From the NCBI RefSeq assembly GCF_019802045.1, contig NZ_JAHVHU010000004.1, positions 186,001-250,000 on the forward strand: a stretch of DNA of 64,000 bases. The letters run 5' to 3'. Shown piece by piece: positions 9,285 to 18,934 of the stretch (the stretch's first letter is position 1; each line of letters opens with the position of its first letter). Below the pieces are notes generated by a model. It worked only from the letters and a program-made list of their open reading frames with translations. It was not told where the DNA came from and searched no databases. This stretch comes from Membranihabitans marinus (GTDB lineage: Bacteria; Bacteroidota; Bacteroidia; Chitinophagales; Saprospiraceae). A program made the position numbers and the translations under genes.

Positions 9285-10487
9285 ATGAATTTTCGAATTG
9301 GATCAAAATCAATTTTGATTATCCCACTTGTGATTATCGTGGGATTGTTTCATAGCTGCCGGTCGGCGGATGAGAACACCGCATTGATCAAAAACCTAGA
9401 AGGCGCTATGGATTCCATTAAGACAGCATTCGTGCCTGATCGGCGGGTTCAGATTTTTGATTTCAATATTCCAGCCGATGGAACTCGCATTACCGGTCGT
9501 TCCTCCAATCAGGAAGCGTATGAACGGGTTCATCTATTGTCAAAAAAATATCCAGAACTTGACCTTGATTCCTTTGAATTTGTTCAGCCGATCGATCAAG
9601 CACTCATCAATGTATCCGTAGGGAATATGCGTTCCAATCCCAAACATTCTGCGGAATTGGCTACTCAAATCCTGATGGGACAAGAAGTTACCGTATGGGA
9701 TAAAAAAGGATCCTGGTATTATATTCAGTCACCAGATAATTATCTGGCATGGATCGATGCTGGAGCTTTGGTATTTCCTGGTAAAAGTGAACTCGAAACC
9801 TATCATCAGGCTGAGAAAACAATGTACCGGAATGATTTTGGGTTTTGTTATGAAGAAGCCAACACCGAAAGCCCTGTGGTTTCAGACCTGGTTGCCGGAA
9901 ATGTTCTTCGTGTTACGGGGCGTCAAACTCCCTTTGTGAAAGTCAAACTTCCGGATGGCCGGGAAGGCTACGTGCCCGATGATGAACTTCGTTTATTGAA
10001 GGATATCGCTCAGGCTTCTCTTCCTGATTGGCCTCAGATTAAGAAGACGGCTTATCAGTTTATGGGCCGACCATATCTGTGGGGGGGAACCTCCGGCAGA
10101 GGAGTCGATTGCAGTGGGTTTACCAAAATGGTGTATTATCTGAATGGAATGCAACTTCCAAGGGATGCTTCTCAGCAAGTGCACAGTGGAATTGATGTCC
10201 CTTTGGATGATGATCTTAGCCAACTACAGCCCGGTGATTTCTTGTTTTTTGGTGAACGTAGAGAAAATGGAAAGGGTGATCGGATTACTCACGTCGGAAT
10301 TTATCTCGGTGATGGCAAAATGATTCATTCATCCGAACGTGTTCAGGTCCAAAGTTTACGTCCTGGTGATCCGGATTATGTGGCGCACCGTCGTAATACA
10401 CTGTTGTCCGCCAGACGATTGATCCTAGATGATTCCCTGGCCCAAGGTGTAGAACTCCTAAAAAACAAGCCGGAATATGGGTTTTAA
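9285..10487 (+). CDS. Lipoprotein NlpC/P60 cell-wall peptidase with SH3 domains
   Basis: The 400-residue protein begins with a lipoprotein signal (hydrophobic 9-22, lipobox FHSC with Cys25). Two bacterial SH3-like segments follow (about 108-165 and 185-240), then an NlpC/P60 domain from about 250. Catalytic Cys276 lies in GVDCSGFTK, His336 in RITHVGIYLG, and a third polar His348 in MIHSS. The FMGRPYLWGGTSGRG segment before the Cys is typical. The enzyme likely cleaves D-Glu-diaminopimelate bonds in peptidoglycan from an outer-membrane or periplasmic anchor. It overlaps the next gene by 11 bases, suggesting coupled expression of two wall-active enzymes. Confidence 0.92.
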   Translation: MNFRIGSKSILIIPLVIIVGLFHSCRSADENTALIKNLEGAMDSIKTAFVPDRRVQIFDFNIPADGTRITGRSSNQEAYERVHLLSKKYPELDLDSFEFVQPIDQALINVSVGNMRSNPKHSAELATQILMGQEVTVWDKKGSWYYIQSPDNYLAWIDAGALVFPGKSELETYHQAEKTMYRNDFGFCYEEANTESPVVSDLVAGNVLRVTGRQTPFVKVKLPDGREGYVPDDELRLLKDIAQASLPDWPQIKKTAYQFMGRPYLWGGTSGRGVDCSGFTKMVYYLNGMQLPRDASQQVHSGIDVPLDDDLSQLQPGDFLFFGERRENGKGDRITHVGIYLGDGKMIHSSERVQVQSLRPGDPDYVAHRRNTLLSARRLILDDSLAQGVELLKNKPEYGF

Positions 10488-12288
10488 AATCAAGAGTATG
10501 CAGTTAAATAACCCGGCACGACAAGGTATTCCCATTTATCTAAGTCTGATGATAATGTGGATGAGTGCCTCTGTTTATAGTCAGTCTGGTATGATGAGCC
10601 CGGGAGAAATTGATGAATTTTCAAAAATATTACGTTCTCAAGGGCAAGTTTCACCATTGGATTTAAGTGACTTGAGCCAGTCCACATTTAAAATCTATTG
10701 GTTGTCTCCCGACCGAAGAGCTTCTCTTAACTTTGAACAACGGATCGCTGCCTATGCCGGAGGTCAAAATACCACGATGGAATACCGCTGGACCTGGCCG
10801 GATGAACTAATCACCACGCGTGGTGAAATTCCCATTGTCGTTTTTACCTCAGAACACCCCTGGCCGGATACACTTCCATGGTCATCCAAAGGATTTCGCA
10901 TAAGGCTTGGAGCCCCACTCGACACTCATTTTGCCGGACTTCAACTTCCTGATCCTCGAAGGTCGTGGATGGATCTGGCAGCACAATATATATTCGGAGG
11001 AATCACTTTGGGATCCAATGGCAAAATAGTAACGGGAAAACGGGTGTCCTACCTGCCTGCCTCCTATTTTGGATTGGATGAAGAATATTTGTATCAGCGC
11101 CTGGACTCTATTTTGCAACTGGGACTGGATTCTGCAGCATTTCCCGGGGCGGAGCTTGCAATAGCCTACAAGGGATCCGTTATTTATCAAAAATCTGTTG
11201 GATATCACACCTACAAAGACATTTATAGCGTACGCCCACATGACCTTTATGACCTGGCCAGCCTAACTAAGGTGGTTAGTGGAGTAAATTCATTGATGAC
11301 ACTGTATGATGAGGGAAAATTTGATTTGAATAAGAACCTTGAAGATTACTTTCCATACTTTAATGGTTCCGATAAGGGAGCGTTAAGTATGAAAAGAATT
11401 TTGACCCACAGCGCCGGGTTTGTTCCCGGAATGGGCTATTATAACATGGCTAAAAAGAAGAATGGACGATATTTCAGAAACACCCTTTCGCTAACCCCCC
11501 ATGGTCAGTATGATTATGCCATCACAGATTCCATCTACACATCTCAAAAATTCAACAAATTCATCTATAAATCCATTAAGGAATCTCCGCTCAAACCTGG
11601 GAATGAATACAAATATTCCGGGCTGTTTTTTCTGCTTATCCCTGATCTTGTCGTAAATCAATCCGGGTTGACTTTAGATACTTATATGCAGAAAACTTTT
11701 TTTGATCCAATCGGAGCTTTTGATACAGAGTTCAATCCAACACGCACCCATCCTATTCATCAAATTGTTCCAACAGAAGTGGATGATTACTGGCGACATC
11801 AGCTGGTTCATGGAAAAGTTCACGATGAAGGCGCGGCCGTATTAGGTGGTGTGTCTGCCAATGCAGGGTTATTCAGTACCGGAACAGATTTGATAAAAAT
11901 CGGTGAAGCCTGGAGACGAAACGGTACTTATGGTGGTAAAAGGTATTGGTCAGCTAAAACTGTGGATATTTTCACCCGTTGTTACTATTGTGACGAAGGA
12001 AATCGCAGAGCCCTTGGATTTGACCGTCCTCCTTTACCTGACCAACCTGCCAACAGTTATATGTCACCGTTGGCTTCACAAGAAAGCTATGGCCACAGTG
12101 GATTTACCGGAACGATGATTTGGGTGGATCCGGCGAAAGAGTACACCTTTGTTTTTTTAAGTAACCGGGTCAACCCTACCCGGGATAACAGTAAATTGTA
12201 TCGATTTAATATCCGGCCAGCCCTGCATAGTGTCCTTTATGAGGCATTGGAGAAGGATTTCGATTCCAAAATGGTGAGAAAACCATAA
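10477..12288 (+). CDS. Secreted serine beta-lactamase-like hydrolase with GH3 C-terminal-like N-domain
   Basis: The protein has 603 residues from this ATG; an inner ATG at 10498 is also possible. A signal peptide ends near VYSQSG (about residue 36). The C-terminal two thirds is a class C beta-lactamase/penicillin-binding fold: SxxK at Ser262-Lys265 (ASLTK), YxS at Tyr380 (YKYSG), and HSG at 540-542. The preceding about 200 residues, including SWMDLAAQYIFGGI and the linker into FPGAELAIAYKG, resemble the C-terminal part of GH3 glycosidase/beta-lactamase fusions of Bacteroidota, but no GH3 barrel is present. It overlaps the NlpC/P60 gene by 11 bases. A peptidoglycan peptide or esterase substrate is likely; the exact one is unknown. 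Confidence 0.85.
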   Translation: MGFKIKSMQLNNPARQGIPIYLSLMIMWMSASVYSQSGMMSPGEIDEFSKILRSQGQVSPLDLSDLSQSTFKIYWLSPDRRASLNFEQRIAAYAGGQNTTMEYRWTWPDELITTRGEIPIVVFTSEHPWPDTLPWSSKGFRIRLGAPLDTHFAGLQLPDPRRSWMDLAAQYIFGGITLGSNGKIVTGKRVSYLPASYFGLDEEYLYQRLDSILQLGLDSAAFPGAELAIAYKGSVIYQKSVGYHTYKDIYSVRPHDLYDLASLTKVVSGVNSLMTLYDEGKFDLNKNLEDYFPYFNGSDKGALSMKRILTHSAGFVPGMGYYNMAKKKNGRYFRNTLSLTPHGQYDYAITDSIYTSQKFNKFIYKSIKESPLKPGNEYKYSGLFFLLIPDLVVNQSGLTLDTYMQKTFFDPIGAFDTEFNPTRTHPIHQIVPTEVDDYWRHQLVHGKVHDEGAAVLGGVSANAGLFSTGTDLIKIGEAWRRNGTYGGKRYWSAKTVDIFTRCYYCDEGNRRALGFDRPPLPDQPANSYMSPLASQESYGHSGFTGTMIWVDPAKEYTFVFLSNRVNPTRDNSKLYRFNIRPALHSVLYEALEKDFDSKMVRKP

Positions 12289-12475
12289 TATTCGAAGAGA
12301 GAAAATATGTATTACCGCGCCGCCTGCTGATCGCTTCGGTTTTCGTAGAACTTGGACCGATTCAAGCGCTATTGTTTTTTCCTTCTATTAGCGAATAAAT
12401 TTTCGTTAGCGTAGTAAGATTTTGCGGTATTTTATCTGGATCAAATGTAGAGCACCGCTTTAGACAACCTAAATT

Positions 12476-14248
12476 ATGAAAAATATCACCCGATTGTTTG
12501 ATGTATTGCCGTACCAGATGGAAAACTATCCCCTGGAACGTGCATTGGCCGGCAAAAAAATAGTGAAAGATCAAAAAAAATGGGTCTCTTATAGTACAGA
12601 AGACGTGATGACACAAGTAGATCAAGTGTCGTTGGCATTGCATCGGCTCGGGATCAGAAAAGGGGATAAAATAGCTATGGTATCAGAAAACCGTCCGGAA
12701 TGGAATATCCTCGATTTGGGTATTCTACAGATCGGTGCGGTGAACGTACCGGTATATCCCACTATCACCCGGGAATCTTATCAATATATTTTCAACGAGG
12801 CCGGGATTAAATACACCTTCGTATCCAATGATGAGATGTATAAAAAGGTGAATACCATCCAGGAAAATGTTCCTTCTTTGATCGGCATCTACAGTTTTGA
12901 CGAGCTGGAAACCTGTGAGAATTGGAAAATTTTGATGGAGGAGGTTTCCGCTCCGGATAAACAAATAATTAATGCGTATAAATCACAAGTCAAACCCGCT
13001 GACCTGGCAACTTTGATTTATACCTCAGGAACGACCGGAAACCCAAAAGGTGTTATGCTCTCGCATCACAATCTGATTAGTAATTTTAAAGCGGCCTTGG
13101 AAGTACTCCCGCTGAAAAGTCATCAGAATGTGTTGAGCTTTTTGCCATTGTGTCATAGCTTTGAACGGATTGTATCCTATGCTTATATGGCCTCCGGACT
13201 TTCCATTTACTATGCTGAAAACATGGATACGATCGGAGATAATCTCAAAGAGGTCAAGCCGCAAATGTTCACCACGGTGCCGCGACTACTGGAAAAGGTT
13301 TATGAACGGATTATGGAAAAAGGGCATGCTCTGACAGGGATTAAGCGGTCACTGTTTTTCTGGGCCCTCGGTCTGGGAGAACAATATCAACTAAATCAAG
13401 ATCAAGGTTGGTGGTATAACACCAGATTGAAAATTGCCAGGAAATTGATTTTCTCAAAATGGAAAGATGCTTTAGGAGGTCGTGTGGAATTTATTGCTAC
13501 AGCAGCTGCGGCCATGAATCCCCAGCTAGCGACGATTTTCACAGCGGCGAATATTCCAATTCTAGAGGGCTATGGATTGACAGAAACTTCACCGGTACTT
13601 ACGGTCAATAGGATGGACGAAAAGGAGCGAAAGATTGGTACAGTCGGAATTCCCATTCCAGGTTTGGAAATTAAGATAGCCAGCGATGGCGAGATCATGG
13701 CCCGAGGGCCCAATATCATGCTAGGGTATTACAAACAGCCCCGAATCACTGAAGAAGTAATTGAACCGGACGGCTGGTTCCACACTGGAGATATTGGAGA
13801 ATTCGATGGTCCATTCCTAAAGATCACCGATCGTAAAAAAGCTCTATTTAAGACATCCGGCGGAAAATACGTAGCACCCCAACAAGTTGAGATGGCTATG
13901 ATGACCAGCCGATATATCGAACAAATCATGGTCCTGGGTAACAACCGTAAATTCGTCTCCGCACTCATCGTGCCTTCTTTCGTCAATCTTCGGGATTGGT
14001 GTGCAGTAAATGACATTCCGGAGCTCAGCAATGCAGCTTTGATCGAACATCCGAGAGTGCTTGATCTTCTGGAAAAAGAAATTACTAGAGGAAATAAGAG
14101 CCTCGACCATATTGAACAAATTAAAAAATTCACCCTGATGCCGGAAGAATGGACCATTGCAAAAGATGAATTGACGCCAACTATGAAGGTGAAAAGAAAA
14201 TCAATCCGTGCGGATTACAAATCTGTTATTGAAAAAATGTATGGATGA
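12476..14248 (+). CDS. Long-chain fatty-acid-CoA ligase (AMP-forming)
   Basis: The 590-residue adenylate-forming enzyme activates fatty acids to acyl-CoA via acyl-AMP. Signature motifs are the P-loop IYTSGTTGNPKGVMLSH (about residue 181 on), GYGLTETSPV, HTGDIGEF, and the hinge/C-terminal loop ITDRKKALFKTSGGKYVAPQQVE. The late Lys in TPTMKVKRK fits the catalytic C-terminal lysine region. It is of the FadD15/ACSL-like type, with an insertion between the halves (SLFFWALGLGEQYQL). It stands alone, 187 bases after the hydrolase gene, and is convergent with the next gene with 10 bases between. Confidence 0.94.
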   Translation: MKNITRLFDVLPYQMENYPLERALAGKKIVKDQKKWVSYSTEDVMTQVDQVSLALHRLGIRKGDKIAMVSENRPEWNILDLGILQIGAVNVPVYPTITRESYQYIFNEAGIKYTFVSNDEMYKKVNTIQENVPSLIGIYSFDELETCENWKILMEEVSAPDKQIINAYKSQVKPADLATLIYTSGTTGNPKGVMLSHHNLISNFKAALEVLPLKSHQNVLSFLPLCHSFERIVSYAYMASGLSIYYAENMDTIGDNLKEVKPQMFTTVPRLLEKVYERIMEKGHALTGIKRSLFFWALGLGEQYQLNQDQGWWYNTRLKIARKLIFSKWKDALGGRVEFIATAAAAMNPQLATIFTAANIPILEGYGLTETSPVLTVNRMDEKERKIGTVGIPIPGLEIKIASDGEIMARGPNIMLGYYKQPRITEEVIEPDGWFHTGDIGEFDGPFLKITDRKKALFKTSGGKYVAPQQVEMAMMTSRYIEQIMVLGNNRKFVSALIVPSFVNLRDWCAVNDIPELSNAALIEHPRVLDLLEKEITRGNKSLDHIEQIKKFTLMPEEWTIAKDELTPTMKVKRKSIRADYKSVIEKMYG

Positions 14249-14258
14249 TTTTTGGTAC

Positions 14259-15524
14259 TCACATCAAGTATTTCCGATCGAGTTTATCCACACTATCCAC
14301 ACCCATCAATGACAGCTGCAATTCAATCTCTGCCAGGAAGTTTATGAGTACAGCTTCTACGCCGGATTGGCCGTCGATGGCCAGTCCATATACAAAGGGA
14401 CGACCGATCAGGACCGCATTGGCGCCCAGTGCCAGCGCTTTTATGACATCGGCTCCACTTCGGATGCCACTGTCAAACAATACAGTTTTATCGGAGCCTA
14501 ATTCCTGAATAATTTCGTCAAGACAGGTCAGCGCACCTACACCACCATCGATTTGCCGGCCGCCATGATTGGAAACAATGATACCATTCACGCCATGATC
14601 AAAAGCTAATCGGGCATCTGCTGCGGTCTGAATCCCTTTCACTATTACAGGTAATGATGTCATAGCCCGCAATCGCTTCAGATCTTCCCACCGTAATTCG
14701 GGACGCATGTAAATGTCAATAAATGTCTTGACCGCCGTTAAAGCACGCCCCGAACGAAGGTTGTTCCAGAAGGATCCGGGATAATGATGACATAGTTTTA
14801 ATAAGTTCCACACAGTCGTCAGATTCACAGGTGGTTTACTATTATTGTCATTATTCGTCTTTCCCTGATTTTTCCGGACGATTTCCTGAAAGATGGGATC
14901 TGAACTGTATTGGGCAATGCCCTTCCCATGCAAAAAAGGTAGATATCCGAGGTCAAGATCTCTCGGCCGCCAGCCTAATAAGGTTGTGTCCAGTGTGACT
15001 ACAATTGCCTCACAATTACAACGTTCAGCCCGTTCAACGAGACTTTGCACTAGTTTATCAGACTTACTCCAATATAATTGGAACCAACGCGGCCCATTCG
15101 CCATGATACGGCTGCATTCTTCCATGGGAGAAGATGCTTGATTGGAAAAGATCATTGGAATGCGCAGTTTACTACAAGCTCTGGCGACGGCGAGGTCCCC
15201 ATCTTTGAAGGCAAGATCGAGAACTCCGATTGGTGCAGCCAGTAATGGAGTATCATACCGCTTTCCAAATAATGAAATTTGCAAATCGACCGAAGGTGTC
15301 GATTGCATCATCGGGCATTTGAATTGATATTCATCAAACACGGTTTGATTAGCTTTGATGGTTTTTTCAGTACCTGCACCACCTGCAACGTAGGCAAAAG
15401 CTTTCTTTGACAGGAAAGCTTTTGCTTTTTCTTCCAATTTATTAAAGTCAACAGGTACTTTAGGTTTTTTGCCCGCCATGCCACTGGTATACCTTGCTTT
15501 TTGCGTAATTACTCCGTACTTCAT
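14259..15524 (-). CDS. FMN-dependent alpha-hydroxy-acid oxidase/dehydrogenase
   Basis: The 421-residue protein belongs to the lactate/glycolate oxidase family (lactate dehydrogenase LldD, lactate 2-monooxygenase). Seen are FAYVAGGAGTEKT (substrate Tyr), PIGVLDLAF, WFQLYWS, VTLDTTLLGWR, the FMN/substrate segment VKGIQTAADA and the active-site SNHGGRQIDGG containing the catalytic His and substrate-binding Arg. DSGIRSGADVIKALALGANAVLIGRP binds the FMN phosphate. It oxidises an L-2-hydroxy acid to a 2-oxo acid. Lactate is a guess. The inner ATG at 15479 (MAGKKPKV) is an alternative start and would remove 15 residues. No dedicated partner gene is adjacent. Confidence 0.9.
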   Translation of the reverse strand: MKYGVITQKARYTSGMAGKKPKVPVDFNKLEEKAKAFLSKKAFAYVAGGAGTEKTIKANQTVFDEYQFKCPMMQSTPSVDLQISLFGKRYDTPLLAAPIGVLDLAFKDGDLAVARACSKLRIPMIFSNQASSPMEECSRIMANGPRWFQLYWSKSDKLVQSLVERAERCNCEAIVVTLDTTLLGWRPRDLDLGYLPFLHGKGIAQYSSDPIFQEIVRKNQGKTNNDNNSKPPVNLTTVWNLLKLCHHYPGSFWNNLRSGRALTAVKTFIDIYMRPELRWEDLKRLRAMTSLPVIVKGIQTAADARLAFDHGVNGIIVSNHGGRQIDGGVGALTCLDEIIQELGSDKTVLFDSGIRSGADVIKALALGANAVLIGRPFVYGLAIDGQSGVEAVLINFLAEIELQLSLMGVDSVDKLDRKYLM

Positions 15525-15568
15525 TGAGATCTTTTGTATTGCTGGAGGTTAAGTTCTAATACCCTAGG

Positions 15569-15680
15569 TATTTGATCATCCGTACAAGATACTCAAGATA
15601 GTCAAAGATTGTCGATCAAAAAAACGGAGATATAGACTGAGCCGTACTACGAATCTTTGACACAGAAAATCGGAAAATAG
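15569..15680 (+). repeat. Dispersed intergenic repeat, copy 1
   Basis: This stretch aligns by eye with 62695-62820 over its whole length. Shared blocks include TATTTGAT, AAGAT, CAAAG-TTGTCGA, AAAAAAACG, TATAG, and CGGAAAATA at the end. It does not extend an open frame in either copy. It lies in the 330-base gap upstream of the MATE gene, where nothing else was recognised. Confidence 0.55.
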
Positions 15681-15855
15681 ATCACAATCTAACTGACTAG
15701 GATGGTTTCAAATGGTTTACCTGGAAGGGTAACATAAATTATCGTGCTTGCCATTTTAAATTCTTCCAGTTTTTTGAATGTATTAAACAAATGTCTTGAT
15801 ATTTCTATTTAAACCTATGCTTACACACATTAATGACTTATAACACCCGTATCTG

Positions 15856-17244
15856 TTGGAATCTAAAAATAAAGACTACACCAAAGGACCTATTTTAAGA
15901 GGGCTAATTCAGCTGGCTGTACCCATAATATTAGCAAATATACTTCAATCGGCGTACCAATTGATTGATACATTCTGGCTTGGACGATTGGGTGCTTATG
16001 CAGTCGCAGCCGTCAGTCTGAGTTTTCCGGTATTTTTTCTTATTCTTTCTCTGGGAGCAGGTATCACGATCGGTGCTACCGTCATCGTATCTCAACACAA
16101 GGGAGCTCAAAATCAGCGTCAGGTGGACTATAGTTCATCACAGTCCGTAATGATTATATTTTTTATTTCCACCATTTTATCTGCGATTGGGTATTTTGGC
16201 GCAGATCCGCTAATGCGCCTCGTTGGTGCAGGACCAGAAATCCTGGATGAATCCATAGCGTATTTCCAGGTTTCCTCCTTTGGATTTATATTCCTCTTTA
16301 TGTTTTTTGTATTCCAATCATTAATGCGAGGTATTGGAAACGTGTGGCTTCCTATGTTCCTGGTTCTTGGAACCGTGTTCTTAAATCTCATTTTGGATCC
16401 CTTATTTATTTTTGGTTATGGACCTATCCCAGCTTATGGGGTGGCCGGTGCAGCCTGGTCCAGTGTAGCTACCCAGGGTATTTCTGCCGTCGTTGGATTG
16501 ATACTATTGTTCCGCGGAAAGATAGGGATCCGGATTCGGATTAGCGATATGAAATGGGATTATCCATGGATCAGACGATTGTTTAGAATTGGCTTTCCGG
16601 CCAGCCTGGACCAATCAACTCGGGCTGCCGGCCTCACCGTTATGGTTATGCTGGTCACCAGCTTTGGAAGCGAAGTGGTAGCAGCTTATGGCGTAGGAGC
16701 TCGGATTTTGAGTTTTATTATAATTCCTGCTTTGGGTTTATCGATAGCCACAACCACCATGGTGGGTCAAAATGTTGGTGCTATGGAAATACAACGAGCT
16801 GAAAAAACAGGTAGCTTGAGTAGTAAAATTGCCTTTTTTGGTTTGACCACTGTAGGGATGATACTCTTTATTTTCGCTCATAACATTCTTGCGTTTTTTG
16901 TCCCCAACGATCCGGAAGTCATCCGGGATGGTGCATTGTTTATCCGGATCATGGCGCCGTCATTTGGTCTGCTCGGTGTCCAGCAATCCATGACAGGTGT
17001 GTTCAACGGAGCTGGTTTTACTATGGCATCGTTACTTATTTCTGTGTTGAACCTGTGGATACTACGATTTCCATTGGCTTATATTCTGTCAAACAATACC
17101 TCCTTAGGACCAGAAGGCATTTATTGGGCGTTTCCGATATCCAATCTTTTAGCAGCACTTACTGCATTTTGGTATTACAGAACTGGAGAATGGAAAGTAC
17201 GGGCACGAAAAAATGCCAAGACATCTAAAGAACCAACTTTGTAG
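15856..17244 (+). CDS. MATE family multidrug/Na+ efflux transporter
   Basis: The 462-residue protein has about 12 hydrophobic helices in two homologous halves. Family patterns include PIILANILQSAYQLIDTFWLGRLG at the N-terminus and ATTTMVGQNVGA and QSMTGVFNGAG in the second half. It exports cationic drugs or metabolites by Na+ or H+ exchange at the inner membrane. An in-frame TAA lies at 15841 and there is no ATG before the conserved ESKNKDYTKG, so a TTG at 15856 (or CTG at 15853) is the likely start. The 3' end overlaps the SpoIIAA-like gene by 32 bases. Confidence 0.93.
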   Translation: MESKNKDYTKGPILRGLIQLAVPIILANILQSAYQLIDTFWLGRLGAYAVAAVSLSFPVFFLILSLGAGITIGATVIVSQHKGAQNQRQVDYSSSQSVMIIFFISTILSAIGYFGADPLMRLVGAGPEILDESIAYFQVSSFGFIFLFMFFVFQSLMRGIGNVWLPMFLVLGTVFLNLILDPLFIFGYGPIPAYGVAGAAWSSVATQGISAVVGLILLFRGKIGIRIRISDMKWDYPWIRRLFRIGFPASLDQSTRAAGLTVMVMLVTSFGSEVVAAYGVGARILSFIIIPALGLSIATTTMVGQNVGAMEIQRAEKTGSLSSKIAFFGLTTVGMILFIFAHNILAFFVPNDPEVIRDGALFIRIMAPSFGLLGVQQSMTGVFNGAGFTMASLLISVLNLWILRFPLAYILSNNTSLGPEGIYWAFPISNLLAALTAFWYYRTGEWKVRARKNAKTSKEPTL

Positions 17245-17656
17245 TCCGACCAACTCTGAAAATCAGCTGAATTTTGTATTTTACTGCAGTAATAAATCCG
17301 GTAATTTGGTACATATTGATACGAAAGAGAATATAATTTATCTCACTGTCCAACAAAAATTAACCAATAATGACTTTGATCAGATCGAACAGGTTGTTGA
17401 TTCTACCATTGAATCTTTTGGTAAGATACGTTTGTATTATGAGATGAAGAATTATAAAGGATGGACATTTCAGGCATTTTGGAGAGATCTATACATGGAT
17501 TTAAAGTACCGAAATAAAGTAGAAAAGATTGCCATGATTGGGGAGAAAATATGGGAAAAATGGTTGAGTGATGCCATCAAACCGTTTTCTGGAGCTACGG
17601 TTCGTTTTTTCGCTCACCCACAAAAAGACCAGGCAAAATCCTGGTTAGAGCGTTGA
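17213..17656 (+). CDS. SpoIIAA/STAS-like protein
   Basis: From the ATG at 17213 the product is 147 residues. The core from NLVHIDTKENIIYLTVQQKLT through KIRLYYEMKNYKGWT, FWRDLYMDLKYRNKVEKIAMIGEK and FFAHPQKDQAKSWL matches the SpoIIAA-like (DUF3478) family of small STAS-fold cytosolic proteins. Members are thought to sense or bind lipids or act as regulatory modules; no clear phosphorylatable serine is placed by eye. The first about 30 residues overlap the MATE gene and lack conservation, so translation may start further in. It is coupled with the exporter. Confidence 0.75.
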   Translation: MPRHLKNQLCSPTNSENQLNFVFYCSNKSGNLVHIDTKENIIYLTVQQKLTNNDFDQIEQVVDSTIESFGKIRLYYEMKNYKGWTFQAFWRDLYMDLKYRNKVEKIAMIGEKIWEKWLSDAIKPFSGATVRFFAHPQKDQAKSWLER

Positions 17657-17755
17657 ATCCCATTTAATCAACCCCGGGTTATAAACGAGAAATCATCAGA
17701 CGAAATAATAAAAACGGGCAATTCCTCAATGCACCGGGTTATTGGATACTGGCTA

Positions 17756-18934
17756 TTACATGGATTCCAAAGCTTGTTTTATATCGGCAATCAAATCAGC
17801 TGGATCTTCAAAACCGAATGAGAACCGTATCATTGAAGGTGTAATTCCCCGACGATGTCGTTCTTCTTCTGTGAGTCCTGAATGCGTCGTAGTTACAGGC
17901 TGTGTACACAAGCTTTCTGCGCCACCCAGGCTGGGTCCAATACGTATCAATTTCAGTTGATCGGCTACTCTAGTAGTCGTTTCATAATCCGCATCAATTT
18001 CTATAGTTAACATTCCGCCAAACCCGTTCATTTGCTTCCGGGCAATCTCATGACCTTCCAGACTGGTCAATCCGGGATAAAGTACTCTTTTGATTCCTGC
18101 GAGACCGTCCAGCGCTTCAGCTACTTCATGTGCGGTAGCATTTTGTCTTTCGATTCGGATTACCAGAGAACGGATACTGCGGCAAAGTAATGAAGCCACC
18201 TCCGGTGCGGGGACCTGTCCCAGGTTTTTCCTCCAGGGTATGATTTCATTGATAAGTTCTTGACGTCCCATTACCGCGCCAGCAGTGATATCGCTGTGTC
18301 CACCCAAATACTTTGTAGCACTATGAACCACAATGTCAGCTCCAAGTGCAATTGGATTCTGATTAATAGGTGTCGCAAACGTGTTGTCGATGCATACCAG
18401 GCTACCATATTCGTGAGCCAATGACGATATCTTTTCAATATCAAAAATCTCTAGTGTCGGATTAGTCGGTGTTTCAAAATAAACCAATCCAATATCCTCC
18501 TTCAACACCCCTTCCAGTTTATCCAACTCAGATCCCAATAAGAAATGAATCGGCACACCCAAACTCCGAAGTTGACTATCCAGTAACTCAAACGTACCGC
18601 CATAGACATCACCAATACAAACCACTCCCTTTCGTCCAAGAGCCAAAAAGGTAGCTGCTTCAGCAGCCATGCCAGAACCAAAACTCAAAGCTGCCTCTGC
18701 ATTTTCCAGTGCAGCCAACTTGGCTTCAAGCGTTTTTATATTGGGATGCATGCCATACCGGGTGTACAAGCTTCCTGGTCTGTTTCCTTGAACCACATCA
18801 ACCAGGGACTGTGTATCGGGAAACACAAAGGTAGATGTATTGTACAAAGGTGTATGTGGGGCTCCGAATTGGTCGTTGATTTCTCCGGTATGTACGCACC
18901 GGGTTGATAATCCTTGGTTTTTATCTAAATTCAT
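17756..18934 (-). CDS. Cys/Met metabolism PLP-dependent enzyme (cystathionine synthase/lyase type)
   Basis: The 392-residue fold-type I PLP enzyme has the hallmark LGGAESL near the C-terminus, PLYNTSTFVF and LYTRYGMHPN at the N-terminus, the PLP-stacking tyrosine in GDVYGGTFELL, YFETPTNPTLE, VCIDNTFATP and the Schiff-base Lys208 in HSATKYLGGHSD. This group includes cystathionine gamma-synthase, beta/gamma-lyase, O-acetylhomoserine sulfhydrylase and methionine gamma-lyase. I cannot choose between them from motifs. It acts in the cytoplasm in sulfur amino acid metabolism. It converges with the SpoIIAA-like gene. No SAM riboswitch was recognised upstream. Confidence 0.92.
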   Translation of the reverse strand: MNLDKNQGLSTRCVHTGEINDQFGAPHTPLYNTSTFVFPDTQSLVDVVQGNRPGSLYTRYGMHPNIKTLEAKLAALENAEAALSFGSGMAAEAATFLALGRKGVVCIGDVYGGTFELLDSQLRSLGVPIHFLLGSELDKLEGVLKEDIGLVYFETPTNPTLEIFDIEKISSLAHEYGSLVCIDNTFATPINQNPIALGADIVVHSATKYLGGHSDITAGAVMGRQELINEIIPWRKNLGQVPAPEVASLLCRSIRSLVIRIERQNATAHEVAEALDGLAGIKRVLYPGLTSLEGHEIARKQMNGFGGMLTIEIDADYETTTRVADQLKLIRIGPSLGGAESLCTQPVTTTHSGLTEEERHRRGITPSMIRFSFGFEDPADLIADIKQALESM

